Made by a program: the position numbers and the translations under genes. Shown here in pieces: positions 8,249 to 16,259 of a stretch of 64,000 nt of DNA. How positions within the stretch are numbered: position 1 is the stretch's first letter; each line of letters starts with the position of its first letter. A model generated the notes under the pieces. It had not been told where the DNA came from. It saw only the letters and a program-made list of their open reading frames with translations, and searched no databases. Origin of the DNA: Algoriphagus sp. (GTDB taxonomy: Bacteria; Bacteroidota; Bacteroidia; Cytophagales; Cyclobacteriaceae); assembly GCF_030694375.1 (NCBI RefSeq), contig NZ_JAUXYL010000041.1:1-64000 (forward strand), in the 5' to 3' direction.

Positions 8249-9322
8249 ATGCAAACCTACTCCTACGATCAATTATACCACTTCACATTCGAAATGCTGA
8301 CCAAAATCGGCTGTCCCGAAGCTGATGCCAGGATTGGTACGGAGGTTTTGCTATCCGCAGATCTTCGTGGTGTGGACAGCCATGGTGTTGCGAGACTTTC
8401 TGGTTATGTAAGATTGTGGGAAAAAGGAAGAATCAATGCTACCCCGAATGTTCACGTCTCCTATGAAACACCCTCCACTGCGGTTGTCGATGGAGACAGT
8501 GGTTTAGGTTTGGTGGTGGCACCATTTGCGATGCAAGTAGCCATCGAAAAAGCTAAAAATGTCGGTACAGGTTGGGTCTCTGTCAAAAATTCCAACCATT
8601 ACGGAATTGCAGGCTACCATGCCATGATGGCATTGGAACACGACATGATCGGGATTTCCTTAACAAATGCCAGTCCGCTTGTCTCCCCAACATTTTCCAG
8701 AGAAAGACTGCTTGGCACCAATCCGATCGCTGTGGCTATTCCGGCAAAAGACCAACCTCCATTTGTCGCCGACATGGCAACCACCACTGCTGCCAATGGA
8801 AAACTGGAAATCCTGCAACGTAAAGGTCTCGATACTCCAACCGGCTGGGTGCAGGATAAAGACGGCAGTCCAACCACCTCTGCTAACGGTGTAAAAGACG
8901 GTGGAGCTTTGCTTCCTCTTGGAGGAGATCGGGAACACGGTTCGCACAAAGGCTATGCATTGGGTGCTATTGTGGATATTTTCTCAGCTGTACTTTCAGG
9001 CGCCAATTATGGCCCTTGGGTTCCTCCATTTGTTGCATTTCTTGACCCTTTGCCAAACTTGGTAGGTGAAGGAATTGGTCACTTTTTTGGAGCCATGCGA
9101 GTGGATGCTTTCCGCCCTGCGGATGAATTCAAATCTCACATGGACAATTGGATCAGTCGATTTCGCTCGGCAACTCCAACTCCAGGAAACGAAAGAGTGT
9201 TAATTCCTGGTGACCCGGAGCGGGAATTGGAGGCTATCCGAAGAACCGAAGGAATTCCTTTGCTTGATCCAGTGGTAAAGGATTTGACTGAGTTGGGTGA
9301 ACGATTTGGGGTGAGGTTTTGA
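8249..9322 (+). CDS. Ldh_2 family malate/L-lactate-type dehydrogenase
   Basis: A 357-residue NAD(P)-dependent oxidoreductase of the Ldh_2 family (malate/L-lactate/ureidoglycolate/sulfolactate dehydrogenases), which is unrelated to classical Rossmann LDH. Visible signatures are DLRGVDSHGVARLSGYV (33-49, with the catalytic His), VKNSNHYGIAGYHAMMAL (about 112-129), the cofactor region DMATTTAANGKLEI (about 174-187) and GSHKGYALGAIVDIFSAVLSGA (about 231-252). Length is normal. The C-terminal part is complete. It appears to be transcribed alone; the next gene starts 54 bases downstream. The 2-hydroxy acid oxidised cannot be read from the sequence. Confidence 0.87.
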   Translation: MQTYSYDQLYHFTFEMLTKIGCPEADARIGTEVLLSADLRGVDSHGVARLSGYVRLWEKGRINATPNVHVSYETPSTAVVDGDSGLGLVVAPFAMQVAIEKAKNVGTGWVSVKNSNHYGIAGYHAMMALEHDMIGISLTNASPLVSPTFSRERLLGTNPIAVAIPAKDQPPFVADMATTTAANGKLEILQRKGLDTPTGWVQDKDGSPTTSANGVKDGGALLPLGGDREHGSHKGYALGAIVDIFSAVLSGANYGPWVPPFVAFLDPLPNLVGEGIGHFFGAMRVDAFRPADEFKSHMDNWISRFRSATPTPGNERVLIPGDPERELEAIRRTEGIPLLDPVVKDLTELGERFGVRF

Positions 9323-9376
9323 TGCTTCGATTTCTGATTTATTTTTTCAAAGTGGAAAATTCATAACTTGAACTCT

Positions 9377-9592
9377 ATGAGTGAATCTCCAAAAAAATAC
9401 CGCCTGGACCGAACGGCCTTCCAAGCCAGAAATGCTTCTGAACAAGTGAACTACGGCAAAGAACACCAAAAACTCACTTGGCAGGAACGTATGCGAATCC
9501 ACCAATACCTCAATAGCATTGCCTACGGATATGACTTGGACAATCCTCCACGGATGGACAAAACATTTTTTCAGATCAAAAAAAGGGAGTGA
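9377..9592 (+). CDS. Small protein paired with a nucleotidyltransferase
   Basis: A 71-residue basic protein starting at ATG 9377 (an upstream TTG is less likely). It has no signal or membrane segment. The centre, LTWQERMRIHQYLNSIAYGYD, looks helical, and the end reads PPRMDKTFFQIKKRE. I recall similar short proteins with a PPRMD..F motif next to nucleotidyltransferase-fold genes in Bacteroidota, as here, but have no named family. Its stop TGA overlaps the downstream ATG by one base, so the two are tightly coupled. A toxin-antitoxin or modifier/target pair is possible but unproven. Confidence 0.7.
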   Translation: MSESPKKYRLDRTAFQARNASEQVNYGKEHQKLTWQERMRIHQYLNSIAYGYDLDNPPRMDKTFFQIKKRE

Positions 9593-10050
9593 TGGGAAAC
9601 ATCTTTCAGGAGGATTTCCGGGAATTTTTGAATGCATTTAATGCCCAAAAAGTTGAATATATCTTGGTTGGAGGTTTTTCAGTCATTATTCATGGATACT
9701 CCAGAACTACTGGTGATATGGATATTTGGGTAAGGAGAACTAAAGAAAATTACAGGAAAATTGTACAGTCATTTCTACAATTTGGAATGCCTTTATTTGA
9801 CATGAGTGAAGACAATTTCCTATATCATCCTGATTGGAATGTATTCTCTTATGGTAGATCCCCTGTAGCTATCGATATAATGACTGAGGTTAAAGGTCTG
9901 GATTTTGATTTAGCTTTTGAAAAATCGAAAATCTATGATGATGGCGGTTTGCAAGTCAGGACACTGCATAAAAATGATTTGATAGCCGCGAAAAACGCGT
10001 CAAAAAGACCGAAAGACCTTGACGACTTGGAGAATTTGGAAAAGAGTTAA
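9592..10050 (+). CDS. Nucleotidyltransferase-fold protein (AbiEii/DUF6036-like)
   Basis: A 152-residue protein with the N-terminal nucleotidyltransferase signature: VEYILVGGFSVIIHGYSRTTGDMDIWV (about 21-47), where GG, the HG turn and the DxD in GDMDIW are the expected nucleotide and metal sites. A further acidic residue is in SPVAIDIMTEV (about 90-100). Such minimal nucleotidyltransferases occur as type IV/VII-like toxins (AbiEii, MNT/HEPN pairs) and as antitoxins. The ATG overlaps the stop of the 71-residue upstream gene by one base; a GTG three bases earlier is an alternative start. No HEPN partner is present, so the small upstream protein is the obvious partner. Confidence 0.75.
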   Translation: MGNIFQEDFREFLNAFNAQKVEYILVGGFSVIIHGYSRTTGDMDIWVRRTKENYRKIVQSFLQFGMPLFDMSEDNFLYHPDWNVFSYGRSPVAIDIMTEVKGLDFDLAFEKSKIYDDGGLQVRTLHKNDLIAAKNASKRPKDLDDLENLEKS

Positions 10051-10151
10051 GGGTAGTCATTTATAAATTTCGTTCATTTCTAAAACAAGAAAGGACCCTC
10101 CAACTTTTCAACCTTCCCACCTTCCAACTTTAGCCTCCCATCCCTTCCCGA

Positions 10152-10182
10152 TTTGCATCTGTCCACCCTTTTTGTAAATTGT
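10152..10182 (+). promoter_or_regulatory. Putative promoter of the second Gfo/Idh/MocA gene
   Basis: TTTG (10152-10155), 19 bases, then TAAATTGT (10175-10182), a partial match to TAnnTTTG. It lies 31 bases before the ATG at 10214. Confidence 0.35.
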
Positions 10183-10213
10183 CGATCAACATTACCTCTT
10201 AACCCAAAAACCT

Positions 10214-11581
10214 ATGAATCAAGTAAATCGACGTGACTTTTTGAAAGGCTCCTCAGCCATGATGACATTGGCCAGTTTTGGCCTGTTTGGTATGGACTTC
10301 AAAGACCGTGAAGGTCCACTTAAAGTCTCCCTAATCGGCACAGGATGGTATGGCAAGTCCGACCTTTTCCGCCTGATCCAAGTGGCCGATATAGAAGTGG
10401 TCGCGCTTTGCGATGTAGACAAAAAACTTCTCAACGCCGCCGGTGAGCTTGTTTCCCAAAGACAAAAATCGAAGAAAGTCCCGGAGCTTTTCGAAGACTA
10501 CCGCGAGCTGCTTAAAAAACATAAGTGTGACCTAGTTCTGATCGGTTCCCCCGATCACTGGCATGCACTTCAAGCAATCGACGCATTGAAGTCAGGTGCG
10601 CATGTTTATTTGCAAAAACCTATTTCAGTCGATGTGATCGAAGGCGAGGCTATTCTTGCTGCTGCCCGTAAATACAACAAAAAAGTACAAATCGGCACCC
10701 AACGCAAGAGTACCCCACACCTCATCGATGCCAAAAAACAAATCATCGACACCGGAAAACTGGGCAAAATCAGCCATGCCGAGGTTTGCTGCTATTTCCA
10801 CATGCGGGCCAACGGTAATCCACCTGTCGAGCCAGTTCCTGAATTCTTAAATTATGAGCTTTGGACTGGACCTGCGCCATTGCGACCTTATGATGGTCTT
10901 CCGCATATTCGCTGGTGGAGAACTTTCATCGAATATGGTAATGGAATCACCGGCGACATGTGTGTGCACATGCTCGACACCGTAAGATGGATGCTGGACC
11001 TTGGGTGGCCAAAACAAATCTCTTCCACCGGTGGAATCTACGTGCAAAAAGAAGGGAAATCGAACATCTCTGACACCCAAAGCGCCATATTTGAATTCGA
11101 CGAACTCAATGTCGTCTGGCAACACCGCACATGGGGCAACGCTCCGGATCCGGAATACCCATGGTCTTTCAAGCTATTTGGAGAAAAAGGAATGCTGGCG
11201 GGAAGCACCATGCAGGCAGATTACATTCCTTATGACACCAAAGAAGAAAAAGTCCATTTCGAATGCTTCTTTGAGCGGGAGAAATATCCGGAGGATCTGA
11301 CCGAAGAACGAATCGAGCTTAACGCCGCCCCTGCCACCAGAATTCACATGCAGGACTGGCTAAAATCCATCGATAAAGATGAGCTTCCCATCGCTGATGT
11401 GGAGCAAGGGCATATTTCCACTGCCGCATGCATTCTAGCCAATATCTCCATGGATCTTGGTGGTCGAGCCCTTCGCTACGATCCTAAAACGATGACCGTG
11501 ATTGGTGATCCTGAAGCCACTGCCAAGCTGCGCAGACCTTACCGTGCTCCTTACGTTCACCCGGAGCCAAAAAACGTTTGA
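10214..11581 (+). CDS. Tat-exported Gfo/Idh/MocA family oxidoreductase
   Basis: A 455-residue protein with a Tat signal (NRRDFLKG, residues 5-12) and a Rossmann nucleotide fold (VSLIGTGWYG about 37-46, ALCDVD about 63-68). The family EKP position reads LQKPISVDV (about 136-144), with Gln in place of Glu before the conserved Lys-Pro. The C-terminal domain contains RWWRTFIEYGNGITGDMCVHMLDT, where Asp and His are likely active-site residues. It is only distantly similar to the oxidoreductase at 1567-2919. It has its own terminator and no DUF1080 partner next to it. Probably oxidises a sugar or glycoside in the periplasm; substrate unknown. Confidence 0.87.
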   Translation: MNQVNRRDFLKGSSAMMTLASFGLFGMDFKDREGPLKVSLIGTGWYGKSDLFRLIQVADIEVVALCDVDKKLLNAAGELVSQRQKSKKVPELFEDYRELLKKHKCDLVLIGSPDHWHALQAIDALKSGAHVYLQKPISVDVIEGEAILAAARKYNKKVQIGTQRKSTPHLIDAKKQIIDTGKLGKISHAEVCCYFHMRANGNPPVEPVPEFLNYELWTGPAPLRPYDGLPHIRWWRTFIEYGNGITGDMCVHMLDTVRWMLDLGWPKQISSTGGIYVQKEGKSNISDTQSAIFEFDELNVVWQHRTWGNAPDPEYPWSFKLFGEKGMLAGSTMQADYIPYDTKEEKVHFECFFEREKYPEDLTEERIELNAAPATRIHMQDWLKSIDKDELPIADVEQGHISTAACILANISMDLGGRALRYDPKTMTVIGDPEATAKLRRPYRAPYVHPEPKNV

Positions 11582-11630
11582 TTTGATGCTTCGACTACGC
11601 TCAGCACAAGAATTTGAGATTTGAAATTTA

Positions 11631-11667
11631 ATCCCGGACAAAATTTAGATGTCCGGGATTTTTTTTA
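11631..11667 (+). terminator. Intrinsic terminator after the oxidoreductase gene
   Basis: ATCCCGGACA (11631-11640) pairs perfectly with TGTCCGGGAT (11650-11659), followed by eight T residues. It ends transcription about 50 bases past the stop at 11581. Confidence 0.9.
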
Positions 11668-11697
11668 CTGATTAACAGCTATTTATAGATTTTTTAT

Positions 11698-11734
11698 CCC
11701 CGTAAATCTAAAATTTATTTTTAAATTTACGGGG
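11698..11734 (+). promoter_or_regulatory. 16-base-arm palindrome touching the ATPase start codon
   Basis: CCCCGTAAATCTAAAA (11698-11713) and TTTTAAATTTACGGGG (11719-11734) are inverted repeats with one mismatch and a 5-base spacer. The right arm ends on the base before the ATG at 11735, so the structure would sequester the ribosome site or serve as an operator. No Shine-Dalgarno sequence is visible. Confidence 0.8.
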
Positions 11735-12901
11735 ATGATTAAGCGAAAAATAGAACCAGATTTCAATGAATCAATCAGTCAGTTTCCTGTTACTGGATTG
11801 ATTGGACCAAGACAAGCGGGGAAAACCACCCTTGCCAAATCTGCTATTTATCAGTCTGAGTTGATTTATTTGGACTTGGAAAAAATCTCCGATCTAAACA
11901 GGCTAAATGATCCTGAGTTTTTTTTCGAAGTAAATCAGGACAAAACCATCATTTTGGATGAAATCCACCATTTGCCAAACCTATTTCCATTGATCAGGGC
12001 CATGGTAGATATTCATAGAAAGCCTGGAAGGTTTGTTATCCTTGGTTCAGCGTCACCTGCTCTCCTAAGACAAAGTGCTGAAAGTTTGGCAGGAAGAATT
12101 TCCTATATCGAAATGATGCCGCTTTCTCTCTTAGAAATAGATCAAACCGAATCTTGGGAAGATCTGTGGATTTTTGGGGGATTTCCTGAGGTATTTCTTT
12201 ATTCCAATGCAAAATCTAAGAGCAATTGGTATCGAAATTTTGTCTCAAGTTATATCCATCGTGATTTGCCTCAATATGGACTACCTGCCGATTCCAGAGT
12301 AACTCGCCAATTCCTAATGATGATTGCTTCATCAAACGGTGGAATTTTAAATTACTCAACTTTTGCAAAGTCCCTTGGGCTAAGTATCCCAACCATTAAG
12401 ACCTACCTCAGCTTCTTTGTAGAAGCATTTCTAATTCGAGAATTATCTCCTTGGGCAGTCAATCCAAAGAAAAGACTCATAAAAGCTCCTAAACTTTATT
12501 ATAGAGATACAGGTATGTTGCACTATCTATTGGGCATATTCAATAGAGATTCTGTTTTCGGAAATCTGATTTTGGGTTCATCTTGGGAGTCATTTGTGAT
12601 TGCACAAGTCTCCTCCGTACTCTTATCGGATGATGAAATGTATTTTTATAGAACTCATGACGGCGCCGAAATCGATCTGCTAATCCGAAGAAATAACCGA
12701 TGGCTTGCCGCAGCAGAGATCAAATTCAGTTCTGCTCCAGTCTTGACAAAAGGGACCTATATAGCAATGCAAGATCTCGAAATCCCACTTCTTCATGTCA
12801 TCGTACCAAAAGATGAAAATTATCCATTAGCAAAAAATGTCAGAGTGATTGGATTGATTGGATTTTTAGAGTTTTTGGAGCAAAGCAAAACCAAGGGTTA
12901 G
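11735..12901 (+). CDS. AAA ATPase with DUF4143 domain
   Basis: A 388-residue protein of the AAA_14/DUF4143 family. The Walker A motif is GPRQAGKTT (about 24-32), Walker B is TIILDEIHHLP (about 71-81), and the sensor-like ILGSASPALLRQSAESLAGR segment follows (about 108-127). GGFPE (about 149-153) starts the DUF4143 part, which ends with a PD-(D/E)XK-like arrangement: GAEIDLLIRR then AAAEIKFS (about 309-332). Function of the family is unknown; a link to conflict or mobile-element systems is often suspected. A paralogue lies at 31409-32605 on the other strand. It is preceded directly by a perfect-looking palindrome and followed by a weak hairpin; no partner gene is apparent. Confidence 0.85.
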   Translation: MIKRKIEPDFNESISQFPVTGLIGPRQAGKTTLAKSAIYQSELIYLDLEKISDLNRLNDPEFFFEVNQDKTIILDEIHHLPNLFPLIRAMVDIHRKPGRFVILGSASPALLRQSAESLAGRISYIEMMPLSLLEIDQTESWEDLWIFGGFPEVFLYSNAKSKSNWYRNFVSSYIHRDLPQYGLPADSRVTRQFLMMIASSNGGILNYSTFAKSLGLSIPTIKTYLSFFVEAFLIRELSPWAVNPKKRLIKAPKLYYRDTGMLHYLLGIFNRDSVFGNLILGSSWESFVIAQVSSVLLSDDEMYFYRTHDGAEIDLLIRRNNRWLAAAEIKFSSAPVLTKGTYIAMQDLEIPLLHVIVPKDENYPLAKNVRVIGLIGFLEFLEQSKTKG

Positions 12902-12925
12902 TAGCCAAAAAGCTACTGCCCCTTT
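12900..12925 (+). terminator. Weak hairpin after the first DUF4143 ATPase
   Basis: AGTAGC (12900-12905) and GCTACT (12912-12917) form a short stem followed by CCCCTTTT. The U tract is poor, so termination is uncertain. Confidence 0.4.
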
Positions 12926-12982
12926 TCCAACTATTCAAAACCACTTTGGCTCCTTTTTCCGTAAAAGGAAATAATTCTTTGT

Positions 12983-13681
12983 ATGAAAAAACTATCCCTC
13001 TCCCTCTTTTTGATGCTTTTTGGATATACTGCTGATGCACAGTTTTGGTCTGCAGGAGGTCATTTCAATGGTGGGTTTGCCCAAGGAAAATTAAAAGACG
13101 AAACCAATGGACTTTTCATTCCCACGATCTCAGGCATTTTCCTTCATGAAGCCCAAACCATCCCCATTCAGGTTGGATTTGAATTGGGCTATGGAATTTA
13201 TGGCAGCAAGTTGGAAAAGCGAACAGATTTTTATCAAGGCTTCAATGATGAACTTCGACTCAGACGCAATAACAACATCTTGACGGGAATGGCCGTGATG
13301 CGCTATCAAACGAATCCTCTCGGGAATATTAGGCATTTCATGGAAGCCAAATTCGGAGCCAACTACCTTTACACTCGGTTCAAAATAAGAGATTCTATTG
13401 TTTCGGATGAAGTAATTGAGTCCGGCAAGGATCACGAAAGTTGGACTTTAGCATATAGTTTTGGGACGGGGATACAAATCCCAATTCCTAGCAATCCCGG
13501 ACTATTTCTGGAAATCAAAGGCAACTATCAAACTGGAAATTCACTGCGTTTTCTTACAAAAGGAGACGTAACCTATGTACCGGAATCTGGGGGAGGAGGC
13601 ACATTCGACTATCACTATCGACGAGCCCCAATGGAAAACCTTGTCTTTTCGGTTGGTCTAGTTTACATCGACCTTTTTTGA
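12983..13681 (+). CDS. Exported beta-barrel-like protein of unknown function
   Basis: A 232-residue protein with a signal peptide (MKKLSLSLFLMLFGYTADAQ). The mature part alternates polar and hydrophobic residues, is rich in Gly and aromatics, and ends in VFSVGLVYIDLF, a terminal beta strand with the C-terminal Phe typical of outer-membrane barrels. Similar 200-250 residue 'outer membrane beta-barrel' proteins are common in Bacteroidota. I do not recognise a specific family. It stands alone, 80 bases after the ATPase gene and facing the propeller lipoprotein gene. Confidence 0.65.
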   Translation: MKKLSLSLFLMLFGYTADAQFWSAGGHFNGGFAQGKLKDETNGLFIPTISGIFLHEAQTIPIQVGFELGYGIYGSKLEKRTDFYQGFNDELRLRRNNNILTGMAVMRYQTNPLGNIRHFMEAKFGANYLYTRFKIRDSIVSDEVIESGKDHESWTLAYSFGTGIQIPIPSNPGLFLEIKGNYQTGNSLRFLTKGDVTYVPESGGGGTFDYHYRRAPMENLVFSVGLVYIDLF

Positions 13682-13740
13682 AATTTCAATGCTATCGAAT
13701 CTTGGATTAACCAGCTTTGAAGCTTCTTTAGAATTCCTTC

Positions 13741-14904
13741 CTACATTTTCACCCGATATCGATAAAACACATTGTAGTCTTTTTCTTCTTTGCTAGCTGG
13801 CTTGATGTAGATCACATCATTGGCGTCGATGAAGTGGATTTGACCTTCGATCGGCAATTCCTCAATCGGTGTTTGATTTCCTTTATCGTCCGCCAGAATA
13901 TATTTTGATCTTCTCGTTCTCCTCAAGAGATCGATAAATTCCGGATTTTTACCATTAGCAGTTCCCTGCGCTTTCATTGGCAAATACAAGTCTCTTGGAA
14001 CTTCGGTATAGAAATGTATCAAAAACAAATTCCCCCCAGCCTTCAAATCGAAGAAACTAGGATAAAGCAACGCATCGTCTTCAGGATTAAAAACCAACCC
14101 TCGCTTTCGTTTGGGATGATTGATCAGCGTTTCTCCTTTAGGAATTAATTCATTGCTCACGAGTTGGTAAAAGAACACTTGATCGCCAATTCTGGGTAAA
14201 ACTGCAATAACCTTACTTTTCGAACTAGCCGCAATAAAGGGATAAGCTGGTCCGACCCATTTCCCTTCTTTTTTCGGTTGCCAAGAATCGGGATAAATAT
14301 TCAACTTTTTGACCTTTCCTGAATTGACATCAACAAAAAACCCGTTTGTTGACTTCTCATATAATCCAGGATTTTGTTCCTTTTCCGCCATCAATGCAGG
14401 GTCGACAGCATTGGGATCCGAGCCAATCAAAAGACTTTTTCCGTTAATCTCTAGAAATGAAGCTCCATTTCTAGTTGGAGCAACTTCCAATAAATTCATA
14501 CCCCCAGCAAGAGGTTCTGAAATTCGTAATTTTTTAAATGATTGATCGAAAAAGTGAACCTTAGACTCTGCTGAAAACTCTTTGACAGCGATCTCATTTC
14601 CGGCAAAACCGATTCCCCAAGGTTGACCGACTTGGTCTGGGCCTTCCCCTTTCAATTTTGGTGTTACGGTAATTCTACCTTTCGAATCAGTCAGTAAAAT
14701 ATCATTTACAAACTTATCCTTGAACAAATACCGGCCCGATTCTTCCTGTTTTCCAACCAAATACAGCTCTGAAAGCGATTCAACAACCAATGAATCAATC
14801 AGCTGAAATTGTACCTCTTTCATTTGGGAAGAAACTAGATCAGATGAAGAATTGCAACTTCCCAAAAAAACCAAAAATGACATCACAAAAATCAATTTTC
14901 TCAT
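13741..14904 (-). CDS. Propeller lipoprotein, DUF4221-like
   Basis: A 387-residue lipoprotein (FLVFLGSC, Cys17) whose body consists of repeated four-stranded units typical of a six-bladed beta-propeller. It resembles the DUF4221 protein at 24068-25234 in layout: the LNIYPDSW segment (about 201-208) corresponds to the other's ISYPDSYK, and both continue with a description of exported state values (AVLPRIGDQVFFYQL). DUF4221/BF3164-type lipoproteins are common in Bacteroidota and often accompany small NVEALA-type peptides, but I see no peptide gene next to this one. Function unknown; attachment to a membrane facing the periplasm or the surface is inferred from the lipobox. Confidence 0.7.
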   Translation of the reverse strand: MRKLIFVMSFLVFLGSCNSSSDLVSSQMKEVQFQLIDSLVVESLSELYLVGKQEESGRYLFKDKFVNDILLTDSKGRITVTPKLKGEGPDQVGQPWGIGFAGNEIAVKEFSAESKVHFFDQSFKKLRISEPLAGGMNLLEVAPTRNGASFLEINGKSLLIGSDPNAVDPALMAEKEQNPGLYEKSTNGFFVDVNSGKVKKLNIYPDSWQPKKEGKWVGPAYPFIAASSKSKVIAVLPRIGDQVFFYQLVSNELIPKGETLINHPKRKRGLVFNPEDDALLYPSFFDLKAGGNLFLIHFYTEVPRDLYLPMKAQGTANGKNPEFIDLLRRTRRSKYILADDKGNQTPIEELPIEGQIHFIDANDVIYIKPASKEEKDYNVFYRYRVKM

Positions 14905-14979
14905 AGTTATACTTTTAAATGATTAATCGTTCAGATCAGTCATTTATATGACAGGCACTATGAAAAAATTCGTTTTATT

Positions 14980-16128
14980 TCAAATCTGAGCTCTCAGCAA
15001 CTCCAAAAACTTCCTGTCCAACTTTTCCCCATACCAATCTTCATAATCGACATCTTTTCTGCCTGAGTTCATTACTCCAAAAGCACCGGAAAACTCCCAA
15101 ATTCCAAATCCCACTTCCATCTCTTTCAATACCTGAAGTACATCTCCAAACCAAGCCAAAAACACATCATGCGGTGTTTGATTGTAGCAACCGCATTCAC
15201 CACAGTGAACTCCAACGCCCCGATCAATCAAGTCTTTCCAAGGCGCATAGTATTGGCGGATGTTATCGATATCCAGAATCTTTTCACCTTGTTGAAGCGG
15301 CCATTCCACTGGAGGCACAGTCGAGGGATCTTTGTAAACCCAACTTGCTTTGTAATGCGAAATCGGGAAAGGATGATATCCACGACAACTTTGCGACAAG
15401 TCCAAATAAGCCAATTCAGGAACCGCAATTCCTCCACCCCCATTGCCGTCAGCGATGACTAATCGAGACTTTTTTACAGACTTGATCCGCACTAAGGCGG
15501 CTTTCGCTACACGGTGGTAATCCGACACATCTACCGGTCCGCCCGGACTGTGTTGATCATTGGGATTTTCCCGCTGAAAGGGTTCATTGACCAGATCAAA
15601 GCTCAGCCTCTTTGATGAAATTCCTTTATACCGCTTTGCCCACATTTCCCAATGCGCACAAAATGCATCCAGGGCTTCCTGATCTTTCCACAGGTTGTAC
15701 GGCTCTTCAAACCCCGCATTGATGCAAAATCCCGGTGCACGATGAAGGTTCAGACTCACATGCAAGCCTTGTTTGATACTTTTCTCTACCAACTGATCCA
15801 CTTTTTCCAACCTTCTTTCGTCAAAATTCAGCACTTCATCCGGCCGGATGGGACGACTGCGGTCGATGTCCAAATAGCTCGGATAGGAAATAGGCACACG
15901 CACAAAATCAAAACCCCAGTCTGCAATCCAAGTAAGGTAATCCGGCTTGGTCGGTCTGCCCTGATCGGGATTGTGGGAGAAAAAATCCAGTAGATTGAAG
16001 CCCTTCCATGCCGGAAGTTTGTTTTTTGGTTTCGCTTGCGCAATAGACGACAAAGGAAGCAAACTCGCTCCGGCAGTGGCTAGGGCGGTTTTTTTTAGAA
16101 AATCACGGCGGGAATCCGGCTGGTTCAT
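14980..16128 (-). CDS. Tat-exported glycoside hydrolase family 5 enzyme
   Basis: A 382-residue retaining glycosidase. A Tat signal (SRRDFLKK, 6-13) precedes the TIM barrel. The family-5 landmarks are present: the substrate Arg in FVRVPISYP (about 75-83), the conserved His in LNLHRAPG (about 127-134), the acid/base Glu in FDLVNEP (Glu182), His252 in RGYHPFP, and the nucleophile Glu in GVHCGECGC (Glu311), with a Trp near the end in GFGIWEFSG. The start is ATG 16128; the two residues before it would need a TTG. It stands alone downstream of an interspersed repeat. Likely acts on a beta-glucan or related oligosaccharide; subfamily specificity cannot be assigned. Confidence 0.87.
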   Translation of the reverse strand: MNQPDSRRDFLKKTALATAGASLLPLSSIAQAKPKNKLPAWKGFNLLDFFSHNPDQGRPTKPDYLTWIADWGFDFVRVPISYPSYLDIDRSRPIRPDEVLNFDERRLEKVDQLVEKSIKQGLHVSLNLHRAPGFCINAGFEEPYNLWKDQEALDAFCAHWEMWAKRYKGISSKRLSFDLVNEPFQRENPNDQHSPGGPVDVSDYHRVAKAALVRIKSVKKSRLVIADGNGGGGIAVPELAYLDLSQSCRGYHPFPISHYKASWVYKDPSTVPPVEWPLQQGEKILDIDNIRQYYAPWKDLIDRGVGVHCGECGCYNQTPHDVFLAWFGDVLQVLKEMEVGFGIWEFSGAFGVMNSGRKDVDYEDWYGEKLDRKFLELLRAQI

Positions 16129-16190
16129 AGACAAAATAGGTTGAGTTTGAGAATGGAAAATACCAAGACACTACACATCGATTTAATAAA

Positions 16191-16235
16191 ATCTGTGAAA
16201 ATCTGTGTCTTTTTCTGCGATAATCTGCGGGAAAC
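16191..16235 (+). repeat. Interspersed 45-base repeat, copy 1
   Basis: A near-identical copy lies at 31045-31088. Shared blocks include GAAAATCTGTGTCTTTTTCT and AATCTGCGGGAA. It lies in the 131-base gap between the GH5 start and the RND stop, with no gene in it. Confidence 0.8.
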
Positions 16236-16259
16236 TTTTAAAAATTTCACTGAAAAAGG

